From Candidatus Methanovirga aequatorialis (GTDB lineage Archaea; Methanobacteriota; Methanobacteria; Methanobacteriales; Methanobacteriaceae), in assembly GCA_031282205.1 (NCBI GenBank), contig JAITEE010000066.1:1-46873 (forward strand): a stretch of DNA of 46,873 nt. The letters are read 5' to 3'. The translations under genes and the position numbers were made by a program. The notes below the pieces were generated by a model, which was not told the origin of the DNA, did not search any database, and saw only the letters and a program-made list of their open reading frames with translations. This document shows positions 1-9,675 of the stretch, in pieces; position 1 is the first letter of the stretch; every line of letters starts with the position of its first letter.

Positions 1-480
1 TTATTTTTTAATATTAAATATATAGACATAAGCATAAAAATCGACTAGTTTCCTTGCTTAGGTTTAGTTTTAATGGTATACACCATTGTTTTCTTCCTCC
101 TCATAATATGGAATGTTGATAAAGTCAATAGCAAAAATATTTACGTTTCCTAGGAACGGTTTTAGCTGCATGAATCTTCGCACTATCATTTAAAGCCTCT
201 TGAATTCCATCTAAATCAAGATTACGAAGCCTATAATCTAATGGTTCCTTCAGAGAGCATCAATACAAAGATCACTAACGTTATTAACACTAGTTTTAGA
301 CACAGGCGTTAAGAAGATGGTAAACAATAGTTCTATCATTATACACAACATTAGGGGGCTGAATTCAACCCTAACAAATCTTTAACCACATTCACCGAAA
401 GACTTAATACATCATCATTCAATAATAAACTACGTGGGGTTTTTTTTTCTTTTTGTCATATTATATAATACAACCCCACA
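1..480 (-). pseudogene. Degenerate DDE transposase remnant, truncated by window edge
   Basis: Minus-strand fragments in shifting frames: ...IVYHLLNACVSKTSVNNVSDLCIDAL..., LDYRLRNLDLDGIQEALNDSAKIHAAKTVPRKRKY, FAIDFINIPYYEEEENNG, TIKTKPKQG; transposase-like but interrupted by stops and frameshifts. Confidence 0.65.
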
Positions 481-505
481 ATTATAATACTTTACGAACT
501 ACTGA

Positions 506-1675
506 TTATTGTTTAAAGTAGATGTCTAAGGTTGTTTGTTTTGATCTTAGATGTTCTTTTAAAAGACTGCTTTTTTTCACGTACTTATGGATTGGGATTT
601 TCAACTTACTTTTAAGATATTCAAGGGATTGTTTTAAGGTTTCAAATTCGGTGTATTCTCTTTCCATTGCATGTTTGATGTTTTCTCTGACGTTGAAGAC
701 TCCTAGTGGAACATATCCTTCATACGCTTCTCTTAAAACTATGGCACCAGACTGTATTTTTTTTTTATTTAAGTGGTCCAAAATGGACATTTTACAGGTA
801 TAATAGCAACCACCAACAGAGGAGTACTCTGTTTTATCTTTGTTGGTTTCATAGTCTGAGAATATCATCTCTTCTTTTCCTAATATCTGAATAAATGCTT
901 CCATCCATTCATACTGCCATTCCATTGGTAGTAACATAATTGCATAATAGTTTTTTAAGCTTTGAAATTCATAGACTCTGTAGGTATCTAAAATTGAGTA
1001 GTGTCTAACTTCTTTTAATAGGTTGTTAGCTATTGTTGAATCACATGCTGTAATTGACCATCGTGTAGGCACTAACTTCCTTTTTTTACCTGTTCCAATA
1101 GCTCCAACGGAGAGTGCTTTCTGAAAACGAGAGAAGGGAACATCTTTATCATGTAGATTCATTAAAGCTTCACTTGCTTTTAAATCTGTATCGTAGTAAG
1201 TTTTCTCTAACTGTCTGTCCCATCTCACGGTATCAATATCAAATTTTTCTATAACTGCACTTGGGCCATGTGGGGTACTGTCCTCACTAAGTGTGGTTCC
1301 ACGAGGAATTTTTCCAAATTTAGCTTCACCATCTATTGATCTGGATGCAAGAGAAATATCTTTAAGCTTTTCGATTAAAGGATTATTTAAATCATCAATA
1401 GATAACAATTGTTTTCCACGAACAAGATTAAGACGATACTTTATGATATCTTCCTGTGTTTTACCTTCACCAATCCATGATTCAGGCGAGTCTACAATTG
1501 CAGTGTCTCCATGTTCAGGAACCATCATTGGTCCTACATAGACTTTTGGGTAATTCCACCTTCCGACAAATACTGATGGAGGTGTACTTCCTTCTAATTC
1601 TTTACCTACCTTAACAGATTTCATTTGAATCTTATTGGTAAGTTTTTTCAAATATGCATTTTTAGATTTTATCAT
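506..1675 (-). CDS. nreA: Archaeal NreA-like DNA repair protein
   Basis: 389 aa; [20 protein letters not shown]-terminal motif; C-terminal PCNA-interacting (PIP) box [10 protein letters not shown]. Confidence 0.8.
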   Translation of the reverse strand: MIKSKNAYLKKLTNKIQMKSVKVGKELEGSTPPSVFVGRWNYPKVYVGPMMVPEHGDTAIVDSPESWIGEGKTQEDIIKYRLNLVRGKQLLSIDDLNNPLIEKLKDISLASRSIDGEAKFGKIPRGTTLSEDSTPHGPSAVIEKFDIDTVRWDRQLEKTYYDTDLKASEALMNLHDKDVPFSRFQKALSVGAIGTGKKRKLVPTRWSITACDSTIANNLLKEVRHYSILDTYRVYEFQSLKNYYAIMLLPMEWQYEWMEAFIQILGKEEMIFSDYETNKDKTEYSSVGGCYYTCKMSILDHLNKKKIQSGAIVLREAYEGYVPLGVFNVRENIKHAMEREYTEFETLKQSLEYLKSKLKIPIHKYVKKSSLLKEHLRSKQTTLDIYFKQ

Positions 1676-2223
1676 ATTAACGTGGGGATGTTTTTATTAA
1701 AAGAAATTCCTTTGATTGGGATCAAGATATTTTTATCTTTTTAATTAATATCGTCATAGTATTAAATACTCTTAATGGTGACGTTGTGGTATTAATATTT
1801 TTTCATTCCACTATGAATTGAATATAGGATCATATAAAAATTCATCCACAATGAATTTATCATAAAGTATATATATGATGAAAAATATAACTCTAAAAAA
1901 TGATTTATTATTAAAATATACTATGATCATGGTTACCATATAAAAATTGAATGTTTTAATATTGATTTAGAATAGAAAAATTTTTGATTTAATAATAATC
2001 ATAAAAATTAAAGTTGGTATACTTCATTTTAACATAAGAACTTTTTATTTTTTAAAAAATTTTTATACTTTTATAATCTTAAAAAATTGATTTTTTTATT
2101 GTATGAGTTTCTTTTCATTGAAGCTGAAAAAAAACTTATTTGTTTTAAAAGATTCTTTGTATAACTAACTTGTTCTATATCGTTCAAATATTTCAATCTT
2201 TTAAAATATTAACTGAGGATTAA

Positions 2224-2490
2224 ATGAAGTTTATAGGAAATGTTGTTCACGTTGCTAAATCTGGAAAATTAATTGGGAGATCTTCTCAAAGTCCTCCTGT
2301 TGGAGCAACAGTTTATAATAAAAAAAAGAGTAGGATTGGGAAAATCTATAACGTTTTTGGACCAACCAAAAATCCTTATATCTCAATAATTCTTAAAGTT
2401 AAAAAGTTTAAATATGATGTTAATGATGAGTTGTATATTTCAAAATCTTCTAAAGATAAAAGGAGGAAGAAGTTACGAAAGAAAAAATAA
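2224..2490 (+). CDS. gar1: H/ACA RNA-protein component Gar1
   Basis: 88 aa; [18 protein letters not shown] Gar1 fold motif, basic C-terminus; next to TFB. Confidence 0.85.
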   Translation: MKFIGNVVHVAKSGKLIGRSSQSPPVGATVYNKKKSRIGKIYNVFGPTKNPYISIILKVKKFKYDVNDELYISKSSKDKRRKKLRKKK

Positions 2491-2588
2491 ACAATGAAAT
2501 TCTTCAGGATAGTGGAATTCTTAACGATAATGTTTTTAGTAATGAAAAATCTGTAGGTGATGATCCAGATAAAAAAAGTGATTATTTC

Positions 2589-3503
2589 ATGGTTGAAAGA
2601 CAAGTTAAGTGTCCTGAATGCGGATCTGAAAATTTAATAGGTGATTATGAACGAGCTGAAATCTTTTGTGCTGAATGTGGTCTTGTTATAGATGAGAACA
2701 TAGTGGACATGGGACCTGAATGGAGAGCGTTTGATCATGAACAAAGAGATAAACGTACAAGAGTGGGTGCTCCAGTAACCTACACAATTCACGATAAGGG
2801 TTTAAGTACGATGATCGATTGGAAAAATAAGGATATTTATGGTAGAGATATTCCTGCAAGAAGTCGTGCTCAATGGTATCGTTTAAGAAAATGGCAAAGA
2901 AAAATAAGAATCTCCAACTCTACTGAAAGAAATCTTGCCTTTGCTTTAAGTGAATTGGATAGAGTTTCTTCAAGATTAGGTCTCCCAAGAAGTGTTAGAG
3001 AGTCTGCCTCTGTTATTTATAGAAATGCACTTGAACGAAAGCTGATTCGTGGTAGAAGTATTGAAGGTGTCGTTGCTGCTTCACTGTATATTGCTTGCAG
3101 AAGGTGTAACGTTCCAAGAACTTTGGATGAAATATCTGAGGTTTCAAGAGTAACTAAAAAAGAAGTTGGAAGGACCTACAGATTTTTATCAAGAGAGTTA
3201 AGTATTAAGTTAATGCCGACATCTCCAGTTGATTATGTTCCAAGATTTGCAAGTGAATTAGGACTTTCAACTGAAGCTCAAACACGAGCTATTGAAATAA
3301 TTAAAAAAGCCATGACAAAAGGTTTAACTTCAGGTAGAGGACCTAATGGAGTAGCTGCGGCGGCACTATATCTTGCATCAGTTTTACTCACTGAAAGGAA
3401 AACTCAAAGGGATGTTGCTGAAGTGGCTGGTGTTACAGAGGTCACCATTAGAAACAGATACAAGGAACTTACAGAAAACCTTGAAATAGGAATAACATTT
3501 TAG
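2589..3503 (+). CDS. tfb: Transcription initiation factor B (TFB/TFIIB); true N-terminus may lie further upstream
   Basis: Zn-ribbon [29 protein letters not shown], two cyclin-like repeats. Confidence 0.97.
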   Translation: MVERQVKCPECGSENLIGDYERAEIFCAECGLVIDENIVDMGPEWRAFDHEQRDKRTRVGAPVTYTIHDKGLSTMIDWKNKDIYGRDIPARSRAQWYRLRKWQRKIRISNSTERNLAFALSELDRVSSRLGLPRSVRESASVIYRNALERKLIRGRSIEGVVAASLYIACRRCNVPRTLDEISEVSRVTKKEVGRTYRFLSRELSIKLMPTSPVDYVPRFASELGLSTEAQTRAIEIIKKAMTKGLTSGRGPNGVAAAALYLASVLLTERKTQRDVAEVAGVTEVTIRNRYKELTENLEIGITF

Positions 3504-3539
3504 TTGTTCTACTTAAATTTAATATTTCCAGTGGATTGT

Positions 3540-4355
3540 ATGCTTTACTTGATTGGGTTGGGTTTATCGGATCATGAAGATATTTCCTTGAAAGGAATGA
3601 AAGTTTTAAAAAATCTTGACTTTGTTTATGCTGAATTTTTCACTTCAAAGCTATTTGGAACAAGTATTGAACTAATTGAGGAAGTAATTGGTAGAGACGT
3701 TGTTTTGCTAAATCGTATGGAAGTTGAAGAAGAAAGTATATTCTTAAATAAAGCAAAGAAATATAACGTTGCATTAATAACTGGGGGAGATCCTTTAATA
3801 GCCACGACCCATACCCAGTTTTTAGTTGAAGCAAAAAAACAAGGAATCAAAACGGAGGTAATTCATGGGTCTTCGATCTTATCAGCTGCAGAAGGAATAT
3901 CAGGTCTTCAACCTTATAAGTTTGGAAAAATAACTTCAATACCCTTTCCAGATAATAACTTCTTTCCCCATTCTCCGTATTTAACAATTGAAAATAACTT
4001 AAAAAATAACGCTCACACTCTTGTTCTTTTAGATATTCAAGTTGATAAAGATAGATTCATGACCATTAACCAAGGATTGGAGTATCTCCTAAAAGTTAGA
4101 GATGAGTTACTAAACGAAGGAAAGGAAAATTTTCTTGTTACCGAAGAAACTTTAGCTATTGGGGTTGCACGAGTTGGTTCAAAGGATTTAAAAATAAAAG
4201 CAGGTAAAATATCTGATTTAATAAATTCTGATTTTGGAAGTCCACTTCACTGCATTGCAATACCTTCAGAGCTCCAAGTTGTTGAAGCAGAATACTTAAT
4301 AGCCATTGCAGGAGCAGATGAATCTATCAAACTTTTAAAAACTAAAAATTTTTGA
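3540..4355 (+). CDS. dph5: Diphthine synthase
   Basis: MLYLIGLGLSDHEDISLKG..VALITGGDPLIATTH; tetrapyrrole-methylase fold. Confidence 0.95.
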   Translation: MLYLIGLGLSDHEDISLKGMKVLKNLDFVYAEFFTSKLFGTSIELIEEVIGRDVVLLNRMEVEEESIFLNKAKKYNVALITGGDPLIATTHTQFLVEAKKQGIKTEVIHGSSILSAAEGISGLQPYKFGKITSIPFPDNNFFPHSPYLTIENNLKNNAHTLVLLDIQVDKDRFMTINQGLEYLLKVRDELLNEGKENFLVTEETLAIGVARVGSKDLKIKAGKISDLINSDFGSPLHCIAIPSELQVVEAEYLIAIAGADESIKLLKTKNF

Positions 4356-4688
4356 TTATTATTGCCAAAAACCGTTTTAGGAAACAAAAAAAAATTTAAA
4401 AGACTAAATACAAGTCTAAAAACGAAAAATAAATTTAAGAAACGGAAAACAAGTTTTCCTAAGCTTATTTTGCAATAAACGAGAAGTAAACTTCTCTAAA
4501 TTACCTTCGATAATAATCAAAGATTTGTTATCAGAGATAACTTAGAAGAATTTCTGATAGGAAATTGGAGGAATTTATTCCCTTGTTTTGTTCTCTGGTT
4601 CTAACGTTAAGCATTTAAGTTTCCTTAAGTCAATTACTTCGTAGACAAGATTTGATCAAAAAATTTACTGAAGTCGTATTAAAACAAG

Positions 4689-5009
4689 TTGTGTGTTAAG
4701 ATGGAAAATGATTTATATGCCTTTGATACAAGTTGTCCAAAATGTGGTGGGAAAACGACTAAAAAACAAATTGGATTGGCTGTTTTTATAATGTGTCAAG
4801 ATGTTATGGATTGTGACCACTATGAAATTGAAAAAATTGACTCCATAATTGATAACCCCTCTGAAAAAAGAATTAATTGGGAAAAATTGTGGTATAAAGA
4901 GAGACTCAACATTTTTATTAGGAAAGAAAAAAATAAAATTAAAAAAGAGTTCATTGCAAAAGAAATGGAACGACTGAGAAAAGAGTCTTTAAAAACAAGA
5001 CTTTCCTAA
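4689..5009 (+). CDS. Small zinc-ribbon protein, unknown function; last host gene before provirus
   Basis: CPKCGG..CQDVMDC motif; basic coiled C-terminus. Confidence 0.55.
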   Translation: MCVKMENDLYAFDTSCPKCGGKTTKKQIGLAVFIMCQDVMDCDHYEIEKIDSIIDNPSEKRINWEKLWYKERLNIFIRKEKNKIKKEFIAKEMERLRKESLKTRLS

Positions 5010-5629
5010 AAAAAGATTTTACCATGCGATTTGGATTCTTTTACTAAATATAAAACACAACTTTTTCTAATAAACAGACTATTTTCAAAGAATCACACAC
5101 ACACAACATATATTTGTTTTTGCAGTATTTAAAGATTTTGTTTTTTCACAGATCTTTTCGCGAAAAAATATTTCAAAAAATATTTCAAAAAATCATTCAG
5201 TTACGAAAAATCAAAAAAGTAATACTATAGTAATACAAAAAACAAAAAAAATAATGAAAAGAAAAATATCACAAAAAAAATCGCAAAAAAAACTACAAAA
5301 ATGGAAGCAAGAAAAAAAAGAATAATAATATATATATAATAAGTAAAATATTACAATATTACAATAATTACATTAATTTTATTATTTATTATTATTATTA
5401 TTATATATAAGGAGTCCTCTCTAAAATAACTGCTTTTTCAAAATGACTTTTTGTAATATGCAATATCCTCAAAACGAACTAAAAAATTTTAGCACATACA
5501 TATCTACTATGTTATTTTTACATCAACACGAAAAGACCCTAAAAATACATTCATTTGCCTTCAATTATCTTAATGTTTTTCATCATCAAATCATAGAATA
5601 ATTATATGTTTCTTCAATTTAAATGCATG

Positions 5630-5648
5630 AAAATTTTCTCTGTTTTCT
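5630..5648 (+). repeat. attL: Candidate attL core
   Basis: AAAATTTTCTCTGTTTTCT matches 37918-37936 at 18/19. Confidence 0.35.
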
Positions 5649-5700
5649 CCTTTTTTTAGAAGATTGTGTGAAAATTTCATTTTTTCATGATTGATCACAC

Positions 5701-5731
5701 CCACGACAACACGACAACACAACAAGAACAC
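5701..5731 (+). repeat. Short tandem repeat (CACGACAA)2 CACAACAA-like
   Basis: ccacgacaacacgacaacacaacaagaacac next to the 3' end of the terminase operon. Confidence 0.5.
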
Positions 5732-5772
5732 ATCGACACAGAATAAACTTTTATACACCCCTGAATAAGTAT

Positions 5773-6258
5773 TTACTCACTTCTTTCATCTTCTTCCATC
5801 TTTTTTAAAGCCGTTAGAATTTTTGATTCTCCTTTCTCGATATGCATTTTCTCTATATCAATGTATGTCATATTTTTCTCAATGGCCGTCTCTAAAGATA
5901 GTAATGAAGGTAACACCTTCTGAATATAAGAAGCATAACCATTACGAGCACTACGAACATCCTTATCCTCAAAACCCTTAGGATCCGATAGATCACAGAT
6001 AATATTCTCAGTCACCACTTCAAAAACTGGTTTCAACCGCAAAAACCTCTTAGAATCCTCATACTCCCTTTCTCGCCTTCTTCTTTTCTTCACCTCTGTG
6101 ATGCGGTTAGGTTCAATATCTCTAAAATCGCATTTACTAATGAATGTCTTCTTATTTTTTATATTATGAATTGTTTTACAGTTATTGTATAAATCATCAA
6201 GTGTCCAATCCAGATTATCACAATAAATATTGTATAGTTCTTCCCATTTCTTTTCCAT
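5773..6258 (-). CDS. Provirus protein downstream of terL; possibly terminase-associated
   Basis: 161 aa, basic central region KKRRRREREYE, same strand directly after terL. Confidence 0.45.
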   Translation of the reverse strand: MEKKWEELYNIYCDNLDWTLDDLYNNCKTIHNIKNKKTFISKCDFRDIEPNRITEVKKRRRREREYEDSKRFLRLKPVFEVVTENIICDLSDPKGFEDKDVRSARNGYASYIQKVLPSLLSLETAIEKNMTYIDIEKMHIEKGESKILTALKKMEEDERSE

Positions 6259-6398
6259 GATCTTTACCTCAAATATTTCATGATTTTCACCCGAGACTTT
6301 TTCGTGTTTTAGTAATACTCAAATAATACTTTTCTAGGTGATCGTAACTGGTATTTATAGACATATTCAAATATAAGAAAATAGCTAAAAGAAAACAA

Positions 6399-7658
6399 CT
6401 AAAACCCACCATGCAAACCAGGAACAAACTCCTCATACCTAACAAACGACCCAACCTGCTTATCAATCCAAGCTAAACCATTACGAAAAGCATCACAACA
6501 ATGATCATCCAATTTCAAAGGCACATCCTCCCCCACCTCAGACTTCTTCTCATTCCATCTATAATCAGCCAATTGACTTATCGTATTCTCACACCTTTCA
6601 TGTATATGCACCCACTCATTTGCGAAGTATTTGCGGACTGTTTCCACATCCTCAAAGAAACGTGTCATATAAGTGATAGTGTTAAAATTATTCTCACGAA
6701 ATAATGATTTCATGCTCGCAGCGTCATGAGGCACAACAATAGTTGCAAACTTATCTAAACCAGGGAAACACTCCCTCACCCGATCAAATAATTCCTGATC
6801 AGTTAATGTCCTATTACTCCTCTTAGCATCATAATAAAATTCTCCAGACAGAATAATATTATTTTCAAACTGATCATAGGCAAATTCAAGCACCGTACTA
6901 ACATTACTAGCACCATAATCAAGAGAATAAACTAAATGATCATTATTCGCCCTAGAATAAGTATTAGGAACCACATGATTGTTTTCATTGAAATTAGGAT
7001 AAATTAAACCACTAGCAGCACTACATATCCCCAAAATATACCTGTTATACTCCATACTCCCCTCAGGATACTGCGCATACAACTGATCAACATAAAAATC
7101 AGGAAGAGACAGATTATCCTCCAACGTGAAATGCCAATTCATTTTATCCGTCTTAGGATTGTCAATATAATCAACCTGCGCCCAAGACCTCTTACCCATC
7201 GGATTATTAGTCGTGATAATCTTAGAATCAACACCACGACAACGACTAAACAACATTTTACAACCAGCCTTATCATAGATGTTGAATTCATCAGCAAACA
7301 AAACACCATCCACGGTTAAACCTTTAATCTTCGATTCTGAACGGTCATCATTAACACCAATCATAAACACCGTTCTACCCCCAATAATGAGTTTTTGATC
7401 TCCTAATCGTTCTTTGTAGCTTAGTTCTAAGTCTTCACAGATCTCGCGTATGTAAGGCAATAGGTTTCGTTTGATGTTCTGCAATGATTTAGAGGCTAAA
7501 GCATGCTTCACAGACTGATCAGATAAACCAACTTCACGTATAAAAACAATTAAGCCATTAATAGTTTTACCAGAGGATATGGAGCCGTGTAAATGGTTGA
7601 AATATTTCAGTGGGGTGAATATGAATTCACTTGCTTTTCGGCCAAATTCGAATTCCAT
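6399..7658 (-). CDS. terL: Terminase large subunit
   Basis: HGSISSGKTINGL Walker A-like, VDGVLFADEFN Walker B, KIITTNNPMG, nuclease region VYSLDYGAS / VPHDAAS / LDDHCCDAFRNGLAW. Confidence 0.93.
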   Translation of the reverse strand: MEFEFGRKASEFIFTPLKYFNHLHGSISSGKTINGLIVFIREVGLSDQSVKHALASKSLQNIKRNLLPYIREICEDLELSYKERLGDQKLIIGGRTVFMIGVNDDRSESKIKGLTVDGVLFADEFNIYDKAGCKMLFSRCRGVDSKIITTNNPMGKRSWAQVDYIDNPKTDKMNWHFTLEDNLSLPDFYVDQLYAQYPEGSMEYNRYILGICSAASGLIYPNFNENNHVVPNTYSRANNDHLVYSLDYGASNVSTVLEFAYDQFENNIILSGEFYYDAKRSNRTLTDQELFDRVRECFPGLDKFATIVVPHDAASMKSLFRENNFNTITYMTRFFEDVETVRKYFANEWVHIHERCENTISQLADYRWNEKKSEVGEDVPLKLDDHCCDAFRNGLAWIDKQVGSFVRYEEFVPGLHGGF

Positions 7659-7760
7659 TCTTGTTCACACACTCATTACTTCTTCTTTCTATGATACTTA
7701 CTTATTTTGTTCATACTATTTAAAATTTTAACAAAAATATATATATAATAGAAATTATAT

Positions 7761-8390
7761 ATGAGTAATATGAATCTTAACCTTATAACAAATATTCATA
7801 ATAATTATCGTAACAAAGCAGAATCAAGTGTTTACATTAAAAATGATGATGAAGCCTCAGAATTCAGCTTATTAAGACGATGGAATTTCAACAGCTGGGA
7901 GACCAGTACGGAGAAGTTTGATCTTGATGATGAGCAAGATTTGTTGCAGGTTATTCGTTATCCTGTCACAGACTGTTTCAACGGCATGAAAGACGGTATC
8001 CTGCGAGGGAAATGCGTAAGAGCATACGAAGAAACCCAAAACACGAACGCTCTACTCGTTCACACATGGCTATCACCATCACCTATACAAAACTTCGACT
8101 ACCCAATAATAGACAGCACAGGAATCCAAATCCTACTAAAAAATAATGAAAGCACAACAATAGCCACAGGAGAAACCACACGCCTCCCACAATTAGGAAC
8201 AAGCGAGAATGAGTACGGTACAGGATACGAACTACTAACATTCCCATTCATAGAAAACGAAGCACCATACATACTCACACTAACCAATGGAGACACCACA
8301 ATGACAAGAACAATAAACCATATACCACCAGAAACTGGCTGGACATTCGAAGAAAGATACACACCAGACACCGCAGGAGAAATAGCATGA
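7761..8390 (+). CDS. Provirus structural protein (tail/fibre associated), unknown
   Basis: 209 aa beta-rich, first of a + strand structural operon; ATGA overlap with the next gene. Confidence 0.45.
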   Translation: MSNMNLNLITNIHNNYRNKAESSVYIKNDDEASEFSLLRRWNFNSWETSTEKFDLDDEQDLLQVIRYPVTDCFNGMKDGILRGKCVRAYEETQNTNALLVHTWLSPSPIQNFDYPIIDSTGIQILLKNNESTTIATGETTRLPQLGTSENEYGTGYELLTFPFIENEAPYILTLTNGDTTMTRTINHIPPETGWTFEERYTPDTAGEIA

Positions 8391-9628
8391 GCTGCGGAAA
8401 TACTGAATACACAGAAAGATACTTAGACGGGCAAAACGGAGACGACACACAAAACGGGAAAACACCAGAAACCGCCTGGAAAACATTAACATATGCACTA
8501 CAAGAACTAAGAGAATCCAACAAAAATTATGGCGGCATGTACCGTCTCAAAATAAACCCCGACAACGAAACCAACCCACAATACAAAATAACCTACACAG
8601 AACTAAGCAACCTAAAAGACATAATACTAGACGGCACAGATAACACAGCAAACATACAAATAACAGATGATACAAATAATAACGATAAAAACATTCTTAA
8701 TAGTGATATTGAATTCTACAACATAACAATTAATTGCCTAGCCGCATTCACAAACAGTAACTTACAATTCAGTAACTGTTACAGCATAAGTATGCGTGGA
8801 TGCGAAGTTAAAGGAACAATACTACTAAACAGAAGCATACTGAACATTAACAACACTAACACCCTCACCACAACCCTATACAGTGGATTGAAAGGAGATC
8901 AGACAGCAGATAACTGCATAATCATGAGCAACGGAGCAATAGTTAACGTAGGCGCAACAATAAACGCCTACAGCACAAACAACTGCATAACCAACCAAAA
9001 CAACCTAGGAACACTAATAACAAACCTAAAACTACCACAAAACCCTGAAGGACATGAACCCACAACAAACAACACAAACATAGGCTACTACAGCTCCACA
9101 ACAACCGACACTGTCACACGAATGCTTAACACAACACAATTAACACCAACCACACCCACAAGCGGAACAAAGTACATACCCGTAACAACAGGGAACAGCA
9201 CAGGAGGCGGCACCCTTAACTGGGTACCCTTTCAGCTAAACATATACAAACGAAGGACAATACAACTGTTTAACCGAGGCAGGCTAACAGGGTATTGTGT
9301 TATGATTTGTTATGAAATGGCTGGAGAATACTATGTTACAGCCACATCAAGCTGGATAAGTGTTACTGATGGTATGAAAGACACTCAATTAAACACCACT
9401 GAATCAATGGGTGATTGGGCACCGTCCACTTCAGTATATCAAGGACCAATAGCATGGAAGTTATATAATGATTGGGATAACGGTATTGACCCCGTAGCTG
9501 TGGAATACGGTTCAGATGGTAGGATAAACTACAGAACACAAGGATGTCAATCATGCAGCATGAATGTTAATCAGACATGGATACAGCACGTAGCGGCAGT
9601 TTGGAAATTGAATAAAAAACCATCATAA
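8387..9628 (+). CDS. Parallel beta-helix-like tail fibre/spike protein
   Basis: GNDGDDTQNGKTPETAWKTLTYAL-type start and repeated Asn-rich beta-helix rungs. Confidence 0.6.
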   Translation: MSCGNTEYTERYLDGQNGDDTQNGKTPETAWKTLTYALQELRESNKNYGGMYRLKINPDNETNPQYKITYTELSNLKDIILDGTDNTANIQITDDTNNNDKNILNSDIEFYNITINCLAAFTNSNLQFSNCYSISMRGCEVKGTILLNRSILNINNTNTLTTTLYSGLKGDQTADNCIIMSNGAIVNVGATINAYSTNNCITNQNNLGTLITNLKLPQNPEGHEPTTNNTNIGYYSSTTTDTVTRMLNTTQLTPTTPTSGTKYIPVTTGNSTGGGTLNWVPFQLNIYKRRTIQLFNRGRLTGYCVMICYEMAGEYYVTATSSWISVTDGMKDTQLNTTESMGDWAPSTSVYQGPIAWKLYNDWDNGIDPVAVEYGSDGRINYRTQGCQSCSMNVNQTWIQHVAAVWKLNKKPS

Positions 9629-9675
9629 AAAAAAATACTCGTAAGAAGCGGCCATTATTTGGCCATTTCAGGAAC

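Noticed and set aside
5094-5106. (CA)n run and poly-A/T tracts at 5.0-5.4 kb
   Set aside because: Simple low-complexity sequence; the TTTTCGCGAAAA palindrome nearby is short and alone.
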